Assembly: GCF_004103695.1 (NCBI RefSeq)
Contig: NZ_CP035280.1
Location: forward strand, 682,001-746,000
Direction: 5' to 3'
Length of the DNA: 64,000 bases
Source of the DNA: Clostridium sp. JN-9
Lineage (GTDB): Bacteria > Bacillota > Clostridia > Clostridiales > Clostridiaceae
The notes beneath the pieces are model-generated. The model saw only the letters and a list, made by a program, of their open reading frames with translations. It was not told the origin of the DNA and did no database searches. Shown in pieces: positions 17,049 through 26,212 of this stretch (its first letter is position 1; each line of letters begins with the position of its first letter). The position numbers were made by a program, and so were the translations under genes.

Positions 17049-18161
17049 ATGAAAAAAATACTTAGTTTGGCTGTAGCACTGATAATGCTGGTAGGAATTG
17101 TATTCACAGGATGTTCCAGCAATACAGGAGATACAGCTAAAAAAGCTGCAGGCACTGGAAAGAAAAATATAAAGGTAGGTTTTCTATATGTTGGACCTAT
17201 AGGTGATGGCGGTTATACATATGCACATGATCAGGGAAGAAAATACTTAGAAAAGCAGCTTGGAGTTCCTACTGTTTACAAGGAATCAGTTAAAGAAGAT
17301 TCAGCAGAAGTTCAAAAAGCAGCTGAGGATATGATAAATCAAGGATGTAATGTAATTTTCGGAACAAGTTTCGGCTTTATGGATGGAATGGCAGCTGAAG
17401 CTAAGAAACACCCAGAAGTTACATTTATGCACTGCTCAGGATATAAAACAGCAGATAACTTAGGAACATATTATGGCAGAATGTATCAGGTAAGATATTT
17501 AACAGGTATAATTGCAGGCATGAAAACCAAGACAAATAAAATAGGTTATGTAGGAGCTTTCCCGATTCCAGAAGTAATAAGGGATATTAATGCTTTTACA
17601 TTAGGAGTTCAGTCAGTTAACAAAGACGCAGCAGTAAAAGTTGTGTGGACAAATACATGGTATGATCCAGCTAAGGAAAAGGAAGCAGCTAAGGCTTTAC
17701 TTGCTCAGGGAGCAGATATAATTTCACAGCACCAGGATACAGCAGGGCCTCAGCAGGCAGCAGAAGAAGCAGGAGCTTTTTCTATTGGATATGACACAGA
17801 TATGAAAGATAAAGCACCTAAAGCTGTTATGACATCAGCAGTTTGGAACTGGGGACCTTACTATGTAAAAACAATAAAAGCAATTCAGGACGGAACATGG
17901 AAAAGTGATCAGTATTTTGGCACAATTAATGATGGTATAGTTCAGCTTACACCTCTTACATCAAATGCACCTGCAGGTGCTCAGGCAGCTGTTGACAAGG
18001 CTAAGGCAGATATAGAAAGCGGAAAGAATAAAATATTTGCAGGACCTTTAAAGGATCAGACAGGAGCTGTAAAAGTTCCAGATGGAAAAGTTATGACAGA
18101 TAAGGAATTATTAAACTTTGACTGGTTCGTTCAAGGTGTAGAGGGCAAAATAAGCAAATAA
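17049..18161 (+). CDS. BMP-family nucleoside-binding lipoprotein
   Basis: 370 residues. An N-terminal lipoprotein signal (MKKILSLAVALIMLVGIVF) leads to lipobox FTGC, with the lipidated Cys at about residue 21. The mature part is the BMP/PnrA-like periplasmic-binding fold, with GFLYVGPIGDGGYTYAHDQG, SFGFMDGMAAEAKKHP and DTDMKDKAP. These proteins capture purine nucleosides outside the membrane for the ABC transporter encoded next. The xpt riboswitch leader upstream supports a purine substrate. AGGAGG precedes the ATG. Confidence 0.92.
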   Translation: MKKILSLAVALIMLVGIVFTGCSSNTGDTAKKAAGTGKKNIKVGFLYVGPIGDGGYTYAHDQGRKYLEKQLGVPTVYKESVKEDSAEVQKAAEDMINQGCNVIFGTSFGFMDGMAAEAKKHPEVTFMHCSGYKTADNLGTYYGRMYQVRYLTGIIAGMKTKTNKIGYVGAFPIPEVIRDINAFTLGVQSVNKDAAVKVVWTNTWYDPAKEKEAAKALLAQGADIISQHQDTAGPQQAAEEAGAFSIGYDTDMKDKAPKAVMTSAVWNWGPYYVKTIKAIQDGTWKSDQYFGTINDGIVQLTPLTSNAPAGAQAAVDKAKADIESGKNKIFAGPLKDQTGAVKVPDGKVMTDKELLNFDWFVQGVEGKISK

Positions 18162-18175
18162 AGGTGGTAAATCTT

Positions 18176-19699
18176 ATGGAAAATAAATCTCCATTTTTAT
18201 GCATGAAAAATATTAGAAAAACCTTTGGAAGTGTAGTTGCAAACAATGATGTTAATTTAACAGTAAACAGTGGAGAAATTCATGCTTTGCTGGGTGAAAA
18301 TGGAGCCGGTAAGAGTACACTAATGAACATACTGTCAGGAGTATATACTCCTGATAGCGGTTCTATTTTCATACACAATAAAGAAGTTAAATTTTCTTCA
18401 CCTAAGGATGCAATTAATGCAAAAATAGGAATGATATATCAGCATTTTAAGTTAGTAGAAAATCTATCAGCACTTGATAATATTTTACTTGGACAGAAAA
18501 ATAGTTTTTTTATAAATAAAAAAAATGCTTTAAAAAGGATTAATGAAATATGCAGTAAATATGATTTGGAATTTGAACCAGGTAAAATGGTATACAACAT
18601 GTCTGTTGGAGAAAAACAGGTTTTGGAAATTATAAAGGTTTTATATAGAGGAGCAGATATATTAATTTTAGATGAACCAACTACAGTTTTTACACCACAG
18701 GAGAGCAAAAAACTTTTTAAAATAATGCTGAAGATGAAAAGTAATGGTTGTGCAGTTATTTTTATTACACATAAAATGGACGAAGTTATGACCATTTCAG
18801 ATAGAATAACAGTTTTAAGAAAAGGTGAAACGGTTAAGACCATTGATAAGCGTGATACATCACCAAAGGAACTGGCAGAGCTTATGGTGGGTCATAAAGT
18901 AGATTTATCCATAAATAAAGCTGAATATAGTAATAAAAAATTGATACTTGAAGTTAAAAATATAAGTGCAGCTGACAGCTCAGGAATAAAAGTGCTTAAG
19001 GATGTTAGTTTTAAATTGTATAGCGGAGAAGTACTGGGAGTTGCCGGAATTGCAAATAGTGGACAAAAGGAATTATGTGAAGCCCTTGCAGGAATTTCTA
19101 AGGTTAATTCCGGGGAAATACTTTTTCAGGGAGAAAATATAGTAGGAAATAATCCAAGAGAGATAATTAAAAAGGGAATAAGCATGAGCTTTGTACCAGA
19201 GGATAGATTAGGAATGGGCTTGGTTGGATCTATGGACATGGTAGACAATCTATTGCTTAAATCTTATCACAACCAGAAAGGTGTGCTTTTAAGTAAAAAA
19301 GAAGCAGCAGTTAAAGCAAAGGAAATAAAGGAGAAATTATCTATACAAACCCCTGGCATTCACTATCCTATAAGAAATTTATCTGGAGGAAACATTCAAA
19401 AGATACTACTTGGAAGGGAACTTGATATAAATCCTAAAGTATTAATTATGGCTTACCCTGTAAGAGGTCTTGACATTAATACATGTTATACAATATATGA
19501 TTTAATTAATGAACAGAAGAAAAAAGGAGTTGCTGTTTTATATATCGGTGAGGATCTGGATGTGTTAACTGAACTTTGTGACAGGATTATGGTGCTTTGC
19601 GATGGAAAAGTAACAGGTATTGAAAATGCAGAGGAAACCTCTAAATACAATCTTGGGCTGCTCATGGCCGGGAAAACCAGATTAGAGGAGGGGGCATAA
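18176..19699 (+). CDS. Nucleoside ABC transporter ATPase, double-domain (NupA/YufO-like)
   Basis: About 507 residues with two ATPase domains in tandem. The first has Walker A GENGAGKST, signature-like YNMSVGEKQV and Walker B LILDEPTTV. The second has a degenerate Walker A (GIANSGQKEL), signature LSGGNIQK and PVRGLDI, as is usual in this sugar/nucleoside class. The ATG at 18176 follows AGGTGG at proper spacing, so the upstream GTG at 18164 is unlikely. It lies 14 bp after the binding-protein gene and 1 bp before the first permease gene. Confidence 0.92.
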   Translation: MENKSPFLCMKNIRKTFGSVVANNDVNLTVNSGEIHALLGENGAGKSTLMNILSGVYTPDSGSIFIHNKEVKFSSPKDAINAKIGMIYQHFKLVENLSALDNILLGQKNSFFINKKNALKRINEICSKYDLEFEPGKMVYNMSVGEKQVLEIIKVLYRGADILILDEPTTVFTPQESKKLFKIMLKMKSNGCAVIFITHKMDEVMTISDRITVLRKGETVKTIDKRDTSPKELAELMVGHKVDLSINKAEYSNKKLILEVKNISAADSSGIKVLKDVSFKLYSGEVLGVAGIANSGQKELCEALAGISKVNSGEILFQGENIVGNNPREIIKKGISMSFVPEDRLGMGLVGSMDMVDNLLLKSYHNQKGVLLSKKEAAVKAKEIKEKLSIQTPGIHYPIRNLSGGNIQKILLGRELDINPKVLIMAYPVRGLDINTCYTIYDLINEQKKKGVAVLYIGEDLDVLTELCDRIMVLCDGKVTGIENAEETSKYNLGLLMAGKTRLEEGA

Positions 19700-19700
19700 T

Positions 19701-20771
19701 ATGTTTAGAGTTGTAAAAAGGAATGAAGTTTCAAGGAGAGAAAGCATAGCAATCAGAGCAGCTTCAGTGCTTCTGGCTTTAGTAGTTTCAGGCATATTTA
19801 TATATGCTATTAAATTAAATCCTCTTCAGGTTTATGCCAGCATGTTAAAAGGATCCTTTGGCTCACCATACAGCATAAGGGAAACCATTAAGCTGGCTGT
19901 ACCCCTCATAATTACAGCACTTGGAATATCCATAGCTTTTAAAATGCAGTTTTGGAACATTGGAGGAGAAGGCCAGATTATAATGGGAGCCTTTGCCAGT
20001 TCGTTTTTTGCTTTGAAGTTTCCTGATTTACCCAAACCTGTTTTATTAACCATTATGATAATTGCAGGAATTATAGGTGGGGGCTTATGGGCATTAATAC
20101 CTGCTGTTTTTAAATCAAAATGGAAAACTAATGAAACCATAGTTACTTTAATGATGAATTACATAGCGTTAAAATGGGTAACATTTTTGCAGTATGGACC
20201 ATGGAAGGATAAAACAGCTCAGGGCTTTCCAAAGATACCTAACTTTTCAGATAATGCAATTCTCCCTGATATTTTTGGAGTGCACATAGGTGCTGTTTTT
20301 GCAGTTATATTAGTAGCTGCAGTATATATATTTATGAATAGAACAAAAAAAGGTTATGAAATTGCTGTTTTGGGAGAAAGTGAAAATACAGCATTATATG
20401 CTGGAATTAATATAAACAAAACAATTATTATTGCAATGATGCTAAGCGGGGGGCTTTGCGGGCTTACAGGAATGATACAGGCTTCTGCCATAAGCAATAC
20501 TTTATCTGTGGAAGTATCTGGAGGAGTTGGCTTTACAGCTATAATTGTAGCCTGGCTGTCATCTCTCAGTGCTCCTATTATATTAATTGTTGGAGTGCTG
20601 TTTGCAGCTTTAGAACAGGGGGGCTCATTTATACAAACTGCCTTTGGAATTCCAAGTGCAGCAGCTTCCATACTACAGTCAATGATATTGTTCTTTGTTC
20701 TTGGCAGTGAATTTTTTATAAAATACAAAATATTGATTAGTAATAATGCCTCTATAAAGGAGGGGAATTAA
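19701..20771 (+). CDS. Nucleoside ABC transporter permease 1 (NupB/YufP-like)
   Basis: 356 residues with about 9-10 hydrophobic segments. The conserved family segment FKMQFWNIGGEGQIIMGAFA and the later GYEIAVLGESENTALYAGIN are hallmarks of the YufP-type permease. It pairs with the second permease to form the channel for purine nucleosides. A GAGGAGGGGG site lies before the ATG, and its stop codon is immediately followed by the next start. Confidence 0.92.
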   Translation: MFRVVKRNEVSRRESIAIRAASVLLALVVSGIFIYAIKLNPLQVYASMLKGSFGSPYSIRETIKLAVPLIITALGISIAFKMQFWNIGGEGQIIMGAFASSFFALKFPDLPKPVLLTIMIIAGIIGGGLWALIPAVFKSKWKTNETIVTLMMNYIALKWVTFLQYGPWKDKTAQGFPKIPNFSDNAILPDIFGVHIGAVFAVILVAAVYIFMNRTKKGYEIAVLGESENTALYAGININKTIIIAMMLSGGLCGLTGMIQASAISNTLSVEVSGGVGFTAIIVAWLSSLSAPIILIVGVLFAALEQGGSFIQTAFGIPSAAASILQSMILFFVLGSEFFIKYKILISNNASIKEGN

Positions 20772-21701
20772 ATGATTATATCATTTTTACAAGCAGCCAT
20801 TGTAGCCGGCACACCTCTTCTATTTGCAACTGTAGGTGAAATAATTACTGAAAGAGCTGGAAACCTGAATTTAGGAGTAGAAGGCATGATGTTAATGGGT
20901 GCTGTTATGGGATTTATGGTAGGTTTTAAGACAGGAAATCCTGTTGCAGCAATGATTGCAGCAATGCTTGCTGGAGCTTTTGGAGCTTTTATATATGCTT
21001 TTTTAACTGTAAGCCTTAGGACAAATCAGGTAGTCACAGGTTTAACATTAACCATATTCGGAACAGGATTTTCAAGTTTAGTTGGAAAAACCCTTGTTGG
21101 AAAGGTAGCACCTCAGGGAATAAAGAATTTCTTTTATCAGATTAAAGTTCCTATACTTGGGGATATACCTTTCATAGGGCCAGTATTTTTCAACCATGAT
21201 GCATTTGTGTACTTTGGATACATTATAGCAATTGCAGCTGGAATATATTTTTATAATACCTCTGCAGGTCTGAATTTAAGAGCTATAGGAGAAAATCCCG
21301 GAGCCGCTGATGCTGCCAGTGTTAATATAAATTTATATAAATATGTTAATATCCTTATTGGAGGAGCTTTATGCGGACTGGGAGGAGCATATTTATCACT
21401 TGTATATGTACCTGCATGGCAGGAAAATGTTACTGCAGGACGTGGATGGATTGCAGTAGCTTTAGTAATATTTGCAGCCTGGAATCCTTATAAAGCACTG
21501 CTTGGTTCTTATTTATTTGGAGGGTTGGATATTATTGGATTCAGGCTGCAGGGAACACATTTAGCTATATCTCAGTATTTAATTGATATGCTGCCATATC
21601 TTGTAACAATAATTGTGTTAGTTGTGGTATCCATGAAAAAGAGCAGAAAAAATGCATCACCGCAATCACTTGGCAATCCATATTTCAGAGAAGATAGATA
21701 A
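20772..21701 (+). CDS. Nucleoside ABC transporter permease 2 (NupC/YufQ-like)
   Basis: 309 residues with about 8 hydrophobic segments. The ITERAGNLNLGVEGMMLMGA segment near the N-terminus and the AWQENVTAGRGWIAVALVIF segment are characteristic of the YufQ-type partner permease. The start codon directly abuts the preceding stop, with AAGGAGGGG inside the end of the upstream gene. It is the last gene of the riboswitch-controlled purine operon. Confidence 0.92.
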   Translation: MIISFLQAAIVAGTPLLFATVGEIITERAGNLNLGVEGMMLMGAVMGFMVGFKTGNPVAAMIAAMLAGAFGAFIYAFLTVSLRTNQVVTGLTLTIFGTGFSSLVGKTLVGKVAPQGIKNFFYQIKVPILGDIPFIGPVFFNHDAFVYFGYIIAIAAGIYFYNTSAGLNLRAIGENPGAADAASVNINLYKYVNILIGGALCGLGGAYLSLVYVPAWQENVTAGRGWIAVALVIFAAWNPYKALLGSYLFGGLDIIGFRLQGTHLAISQYLIDMLPYLVTIIVLVVVSMKKSRKNASPQSLGNPYFREDR

Positions 21702-21718
21702 TAAGCTTAAAAAAATTG

Positions 21719-21748
21719 TTGACTTTTTAATATAATCTATGATATTAT
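21719..21748 (+). promoter_or_regulatory. Sigma-A type promoter of the pyr operon
   Basis: TTGACT (21719-21724) and TATTAT (21743-21748) with an 18-bp spacer, 20 bp before the PyrR-type leader structure. Confidence 0.7.
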
Positions 21749-21768
21749 ACCAATAAAGCAAATATTGA

Positions 21769-21874
21769 ACCTTTAATATCGGCCCAGAGAGGCGAAAAGG
21801 GAAGACCAATAGTTTATGTGGTATAAGTGCGTTTTTAGCATGCCTTCCCTTTAAAAGGGAAGGCATTTTTTATA
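21769..21874 (+). promoter_or_regulatory. PyrR-type attenuator in the pyr leader
   Basis: The binding-loop hairpin has lower arms CCTTT (21770-21774) and AAAGG (21796-21800), upper arms GCC and GGC, and hexaloop CAGAGA (21785-21790), which matches the PyrR loop consensus CNGNGA. A terminator follows with arms GCCTTCCCTTT and AAAGGGAAGGC and a T run (21840-21871). AAAGGGAAG (21796-21804) is a 9-base perfect complement of CTTCCCTTT (21844-21852), so it can form the competing antiterminator. PyrR-UMP binding should free the terminator. pyrR itself is not in this window. Confidence 0.88.
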
Positions 21875-21910
21875 CCTTTAAATTTAACCCGGAGAGGTTA
21901 AGAAGGAGGA
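21875..21910 (+). promoter_or_regulatory. Second PyrR-type hairpin overlapping the pyrB Shine-Dalgarno
   Basis: The upper stem has arms TTAACC (21884-21889) and GGTTAA (21896-21901) closing hexaloop CGGAGA, again CNGNGA. The lower arms are CCTT (21875-21878) and AAGG (21903-21906), and the latter is part of the AAGGAGG ribosome binding site. The architecture copies the attenuator hairpin. Bound PyrR would be expected to hide the ribosome binding site; this is inferred from structure. Confidence 0.65.
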
Positions 21911-21916
21911 GTCGTA

Positions 21917-22840
21917 ATGTTAAAAGGAAGAAGTTTACTAGACCCAATGGATTTTACTTTAAAGGAGCTGAATGAAATATTTAAGCTTGCTCATGAAATT
22001 GAGGAAAATCCAGAAGAATTTTTACATGTCTGTGATGGCAAAATTTTAGCCACACTATTCTATGAACCAAGTACCAGAACAAGATTTAGTTTTGAAGCTG
22101 CTATGCTTCGACTAGGCGGAAGGGTAATTGGTTTCTCAGAGCCTAATTCCAGTTCTGTTTCAAAAGGTGAAAGTGTTGCAGATACCATAAGGACTGTAGC
22201 ATGTTATGCAGATATAGTAGCTATGAGGCATCCTAAAGAAGGTGCACCAAGAATAGCTGCAGAGTATTCACCAATTCCAGTTATTAATGCAGGGGATGGA
22301 GGACATCAGCATCCTACGCAAACTCTCACAGATTTATTAACTACCATGTCAATAAAAGGCACCTTATCAAATCTAACTATAGGCTGCTGCGGTGATTTAA
22401 AGTTTGGAAGAACGGTTCATTCACTTATAAAGGCAATGTCAAGATACAAGAATAACAAGTTTGTTCTAATCTCACCAGAAGAATTATCAATTCCGGATTA
22501 TATAAGAAAAGAAATATTAGAAAAGAATAATATAGAATTCAAACAAGTGGAAAAAATGGAAGATGTAATGGGTGAATTAGATATACTATACATGACCAGA
22601 GTTCAAAGAGAAAGATTCTTCAATGAAGAAGATTATATAAGATTAAAGGACAGCTATATATTAGACGGAGAAAAGATGAAAAAAGCAAAGAAGGACATGA
22701 TTGTTCTGCACCCTCTTCCAAGAGTAAATGAAATATCCTATGAAGTGGATAATGATCCAAGAGGATGTTACTTTAGACAAGCTAAATATGGAATGTATGT
22801 AAGAATGGCGCTTATGGCTAAACTTTTAGGAGTAAGATAG
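21917..22840 (+). CDS. pyrB: Aspartate carbamoyltransferase, catalytic chain
   Basis: 307 residues, the usual length. It joins aspartate and carbamoyl phosphate, the first committed pyrimidine step. The carbamoyl-phosphate loop STRTRFS is at about residue 53, HQHPTQ at about 131-136, and LHPLPR at about 264-269. It is followed 12 bp later by pyrI, so the enzyme is expected to be the allosteric class-B holoenzyme of catalytic and regulatory chains. It leads a nine-gene UMP biosynthesis operon. Confidence 0.97.
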   Translation: MLKGRSLLDPMDFTLKELNEIFKLAHEIEENPEEFLHVCDGKILATLFYEPSTRTRFSFEAAMLRLGGRVIGFSEPNSSSVSKGESVADTIRTVACYADIVAMRHPKEGAPRIAAEYSPIPVINAGDGGHQHPTQTLTDLLTTMSIKGTLSNLTIGCCGDLKFGRTVHSLIKAMSRYKNNKFVLISPEELSIPDYIRKEILEKNNIEFKQVEKMEDVMGELDILYMTRVQRERFFNEEDYIRLKDSYILDGEKMKKAKKDMIVLHPLPRVNEISYEVDNDPRGCYFRQAKYGMYVRMALMAKLLGVR

Positions 22841-22852
22841 GGAGGAATTAAT

Positions 22853-23278
22853 ATGTTAACAATTAACAGCATAAAAAATGGAATTGTCATTGATCACATA
22901 AAGGCAGGACTTGGTATAAAAATATTTAACTATTTAGGATTGGATAAAGCAGATTTCCAAGTAGCATTAATTAAGAATGCAGAAAGTGAAAAACTGAATA
23001 GGAAAGATATTATTAAAATTGAAAATAAAATGGATCTGGATGTAACTGTATTAGGACTGATAGATCCAGATATAACAATAGATGTAATTGAAAATGAAAA
23101 AATAAAAAACAAAATAAAACTAGAACTTCCTAAAAAGGTTGAAAATGTTATTAAGTGTAAAAATCCAAGATGTATAACTTCTGTTGAAAGAAATATAGTT
23201 CACACATTTTACCTGGTGGATAGTGAAAAGGGAGAATACAGGTGCAAATACTGTGATGAAATCCATAAGCTGGCATAA
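22853..23278 (+). CDS. pyrI: Aspartate carbamoyltransferase, regulatory chain
   Basis: 141 residues. The N-terminal allosteric domain begins [17 protein letters not shown]. The C-terminal zinc domain has four Cys at 102, 107, 131 and 134 (CKNPRC and CKYC), which in known PyrI bind zinc and contact the catalytic chain. CTP/ATP binding is known for the family. GGAGG lies before the ATG. It is slightly shorter than the enterobacterial protein. Confidence 0.95.
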   Translation: MLTINSIKNGIVIDHIKAGLGIKIFNYLGLDKADFQVALIKNAESEKLNRKDIIKIENKMDLDVTVLGLIDPDITIDVIENEKIKNKIKLELPKKVENVIKCKNPRCITSVERNIVHTFYLVDSEKGEYRCKYCDEIHKLA

Positions 23279-23321
23279 GACTTATATCATTATATAGAGT
23301 TACAAAAAGGAGTGAAAGATT

Positions 23322-24509
23322 ATGCAGCTGCTCATAAAAAATGTAAGGATAGTTGACTGGTCTCAGGATTTAACTGGAGATGTATATATAAATAATGGGA
23401 AAATCACTGAAATAGGAAGAGGACTTAAAAAATCCTGCAGCACCATTGAAGGGAACGGTATGGTGCTGATGCCTTCCTTTATTGATCTGCATGTTCACTT
23501 TAGAGAACCGGGTTACACATATAAAGAAGATATTGAAAGCGGAAGTAAGGCTGCAGTAAAGGGTGGATATACCATGGTAAATTTAATGGCAAATACCAAT
23601 CCCGTGTGCAGTGATATAAAAACTGTAAAATATATAAGCGAAAAAGCAAAAGCCATTGGACTAGTAGATGTACATCAGGTGGTATCCATAACTAAAAATT
23701 TCGATGGAAAAACATTAGATCATCTTGATAATCTGGACGATTCAGTGAAAATCATATCTGAAGATGGTAGTGATGTATCAGATAGCAGGGTTATGATGGA
23801 GGCAATGATTAAAGCAAAGCAAAAGGATATTATAGTTATGTGTCATTGTGAAAATAAAGAGCTTTCAGGTATTGATACAAGACTTGCTGAAAACACCATG
23901 ACCTGGAGAAATATTACTCTGGCTCAGTATACAGGATGTAAAGCCCATATTGCACATGTAAGTACAAAGGAAGCACTAAAATATGTCATAGATGCAAAGC
24001 AAAGCGGCGCCAAGGTTACATGTGAAGTTACGCCTCATCACCTGGCTCTTAATAAAGAAAATTGTTACACTGTAAATCCTCCTATAAGAGTTAAAGAAGA
24101 TGTGGACTATCTGATAAAAGGCATAAAGAATGGATATGTGGATGCCATAAGTACGGATCATGCTCCTCACAGCAGCTTAGATAAGGAAAAAGGAGCACCA
24201 GGCATTTCAGGAATTGAAACAGCATTTCCCATCTGCTATACAAAGCTTGTTAAAGAAGGACACATTAATTTAGAAAAACTATCAGAAATAATGAGTAAAA
24301 GACCTGGTGAAATCATTGGGTGCAATAAAGGACAGATAAAAATAGGATATGACGGAGATCTTGTGTTAGTAGATTTAGAAAAAAAGTATGAAATAAATAA
24401 TAAAGAATTTTATTCAAAAGGGAAGAATTCACCATTTAATGGAGTTACAGTATGGGGAAAAATAATTAAAACCATAAAGAGCGGAGAAATTGTATATAGT
24501 GAAAACTAA
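23322..24509 (+). CDS. pyrC: Dihydroorotase
   Basis: 395 residues, a class I type enzyme (amidohydrolase superfamily). It cyclises carbamoyl aspartate to dihydroorotate. The metal-binding HVHFREPGYTYKEDIESG is at about residues 54-71, with IAHVSTKEAL and the active-site segment STDHAPHS later. The gene sits 43 bp after pyrI with AAAGGAG in front of the start. Confidence 0.95.
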   Translation: MQLLIKNVRIVDWSQDLTGDVYINNGKITEIGRGLKKSCSTIEGNGMVLMPSFIDLHVHFREPGYTYKEDIESGSKAAVKGGYTMVNLMANTNPVCSDIKTVKYISEKAKAIGLVDVHQVVSITKNFDGKTLDHLDNLDDSVKIISEDGSDVSDSRVMMEAMIKAKQKDIIVMCHCENKELSGIDTRLAENTMTWRNITLAQYTGCKAHIAHVSTKEALKYVIDAKQSGAKVTCEVTPHHLALNKENCYTVNPPIRVKEDVDYLIKGIKNGYVDAISTDHAPHSSLDKEKGAPGISGIETAFPICYTKLVKEGHINLEKLSEIMSKRPGEIIGCNKGQIKIGYDGDLVLVDLEKKYEINNKEFYSKGKNSPFNGVTVWGKIIKTIKSGEIVYSEN

Positions 24510-24539
24510 TAAGTGAAATATAAGGAGGAAAATTAGTAT

Positions 24540-25436
24540 ATGATAATTGATAAATTATATGACAATGTAATGGAAAAGGGAAATGTCTGCGTAGGGTTAG
24601 ACACTGCAGTTGATTACCTGCCAAAGGAATTTCTGAATAAATATGAATATCTGGAAGATGCATTGTATAGATTTAATCAAAAAATAATAGCCTCCACATT
24701 GGATGTTGCAGCTTGTTATAAAGTGCAGATAGCATATTATGAAGCCCTTGGAATTAAAGGTATAAGAGTGTATAAAAAAACATTGGAATATATAAGAAGC
24801 AAGGGTGCTTTAGCTATAGCTGATATTAAAAGGGGAGACATATCAGATACAGCTAAAATGTATGCAAAGGCACATTTTCAGGGAGAATTTGAAAGTGATT
24901 TTGTAACATTAAACCCTTATATGGGATTAGACAGTGTAGAGCCCTATCTGCCATATGTAAAAAATAATGAAAAGGGAATTTTCCTCCTTGTAAGAACATC
25001 AAATCCTGGAGCAGCAGATATACAGTATCTAAACTGTGGAGAAGGAAAGAAAGTTTACAATGAGGTTGGGGATAAAATACAAAAAATAGGTGAAAACTAT
25101 ATGGGTAAGTGTGGATATAGTTCCATAGGAGGAGTTGTGGGCTGCACCCATCAGGAAGAGGGGGCAGAAATAAGACAGTCACTTAATAAAACCTTTTTAC
25201 TTATACCTGGTTATGGGGCCCAGGGAGGAAAAGCAAAGGACGTATCAGTATATTTAAATAATGGTAACGGGGGAGTAGTAAATTCCTCAAGAGGTATACT
25301 CTTAGCATATAAGAAACATGAGGACGGCTGGAAGAAATTTGATGAATATGCCAGAGAAGAAGCAATAAAAATGAGAAAAGAAATAAAAGACTCAGTTTTA
25401 AAAAGCAGAGAAGAAAAAATAGAAAAGGGAGCTTAA
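24540..25436 (+). CDS. pyrF: Orotidine 5'-phosphate decarboxylase (long form)
   Basis: 298 residues, the longer PyrF subfamily. It decarboxylates OMP to UMP. The N-terminal CVGLDTAVDYLP and the catalytic motif ADIKRGDISDTAKMYA (about residues 93-108) are clear, and VRTSNPGAADIQ is typical of the subfamily. The ATG follows AGGAGG with a 9-nt gap. It is the last step in the pathway although placed fourth in the operon. Confidence 0.95.
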   Translation: MIIDKLYDNVMEKGNVCVGLDTAVDYLPKEFLNKYEYLEDALYRFNQKIIASTLDVAACYKVQIAYYEALGIKGIRVYKKTLEYIRSKGALAIADIKRGDISDTAKMYAKAHFQGEFESDFVTLNPYMGLDSVEPYLPYVKNNEKGIFLLVRTSNPGAADIQYLNCGEGKKVYNEVGDKIQKIGENYMGKCGYSSIGGVVGCTHQEEGAEIRQSLNKTFLLIPGYGAQGGKAKDVSVYLNNGNGGVVNSSRGILLAYKKHEDGWKKFDEYAREEAIKMRKEIKDSVLKSREEKIEKGA

Positions 25437-25439
25437 TAA

Positions 25440-26180
25440 ATGGTTAAGGGCAAGGCTGAATATTTAACGGAAAAAGTATATGAAAACATAGAAATAAGCA
25501 AAGGAATCTTTAAATTAACCATTAAAGGAAGCTTTAAAGGAATACCCGGACAATTTTACATGCTTAGGGCATGGCAGCAGGAACCGCTGCTGTCAAGACC
25601 AATAAGCATACATTATGCAGATGATGAAAAAATAGAGTTTATGTATGCAGTAGTTGGTGAGGGGACTCAAATATTAAGTAAGTTAAAAAATAATGATGAA
25701 ATTAACATTACAGGTCCCCTTGGCAATGGCTTTGATTTAGATTTAAATAATAAAAGAGTTGCAGTTATAACAGGGGGAATAGGAATAGCACCTATGATAT
25801 TTGCAGCTAAAAGAATAAAAAATGCAGAAGTTGATTTTTACGCAGGATTTAGGAATGAAGTATATGCACTTCATGACCTTGATGAGGTAGTTAAAAATGT
25901 TTATATTACCACGGAAACTGGTAAACATGGCCATAAGGGATATATAACAGAAATATTTAATCCCATAAAGTATGATGTGGTTTTATGCTGCGGGCCAGAA
26001 ATAATGATGAAATCAGTAATGAAAATGTGCAGAGAAGTAAATGTTCCAGTTTATGTGTCCATGGAAAATAAAATGGCCTGCGGAGTTGGGGCATGTCTGG
26101 TATGTACATGCAAGACTAAATCTGGAAACAAAAGAAGCTGTAAGGACGGACCTGTTTTTCTGGGAGATCAAATTTTATAA
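25440..26180 (+). CDS. pyrK: Dihydroorotate dehydrogenase B, electron transfer subunit
   Basis: 246 residues. It binds FAD and a [2Fe-2S] cluster and passes electrons from PyrD to NAD+. The FAD segment LLSRPISIHY is at about residues 50-59, the nucleotide-binding VITGGIGIAPM at about 110-120, and the cluster Cys lie in MACGVGACLVCTCKTK and RSCKDGP near the C-terminus. The start lies 3 bp after the pyrF stop, and pyrD follows, as expected for type 1B enzymes. Confidence 0.95.
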   Translation: MVKGKAEYLTEKVYENIEISKGIFKLTIKGSFKGIPGQFYMLRAWQQEPLLSRPISIHYADDEKIEFMYAVVGEGTQILSKLKNNDEINITGPLGNGFDLDLNNKRVAVITGGIGIAPMIFAAKRIKNAEVDFYAGFRNEVYALHDLDEVVKNVYITTETGKHGHKGYITEIFNPIKYDVVLCCGPEIMMKSVMKMCREVNVPVYVSMENKMACGVGACLVCTCKTKSGNKRSCKDGPVFLGDQIL

Positions 26181-26212
26181 TATACATTATTATTTTGAAT
26201 GGAGAATAAAAA

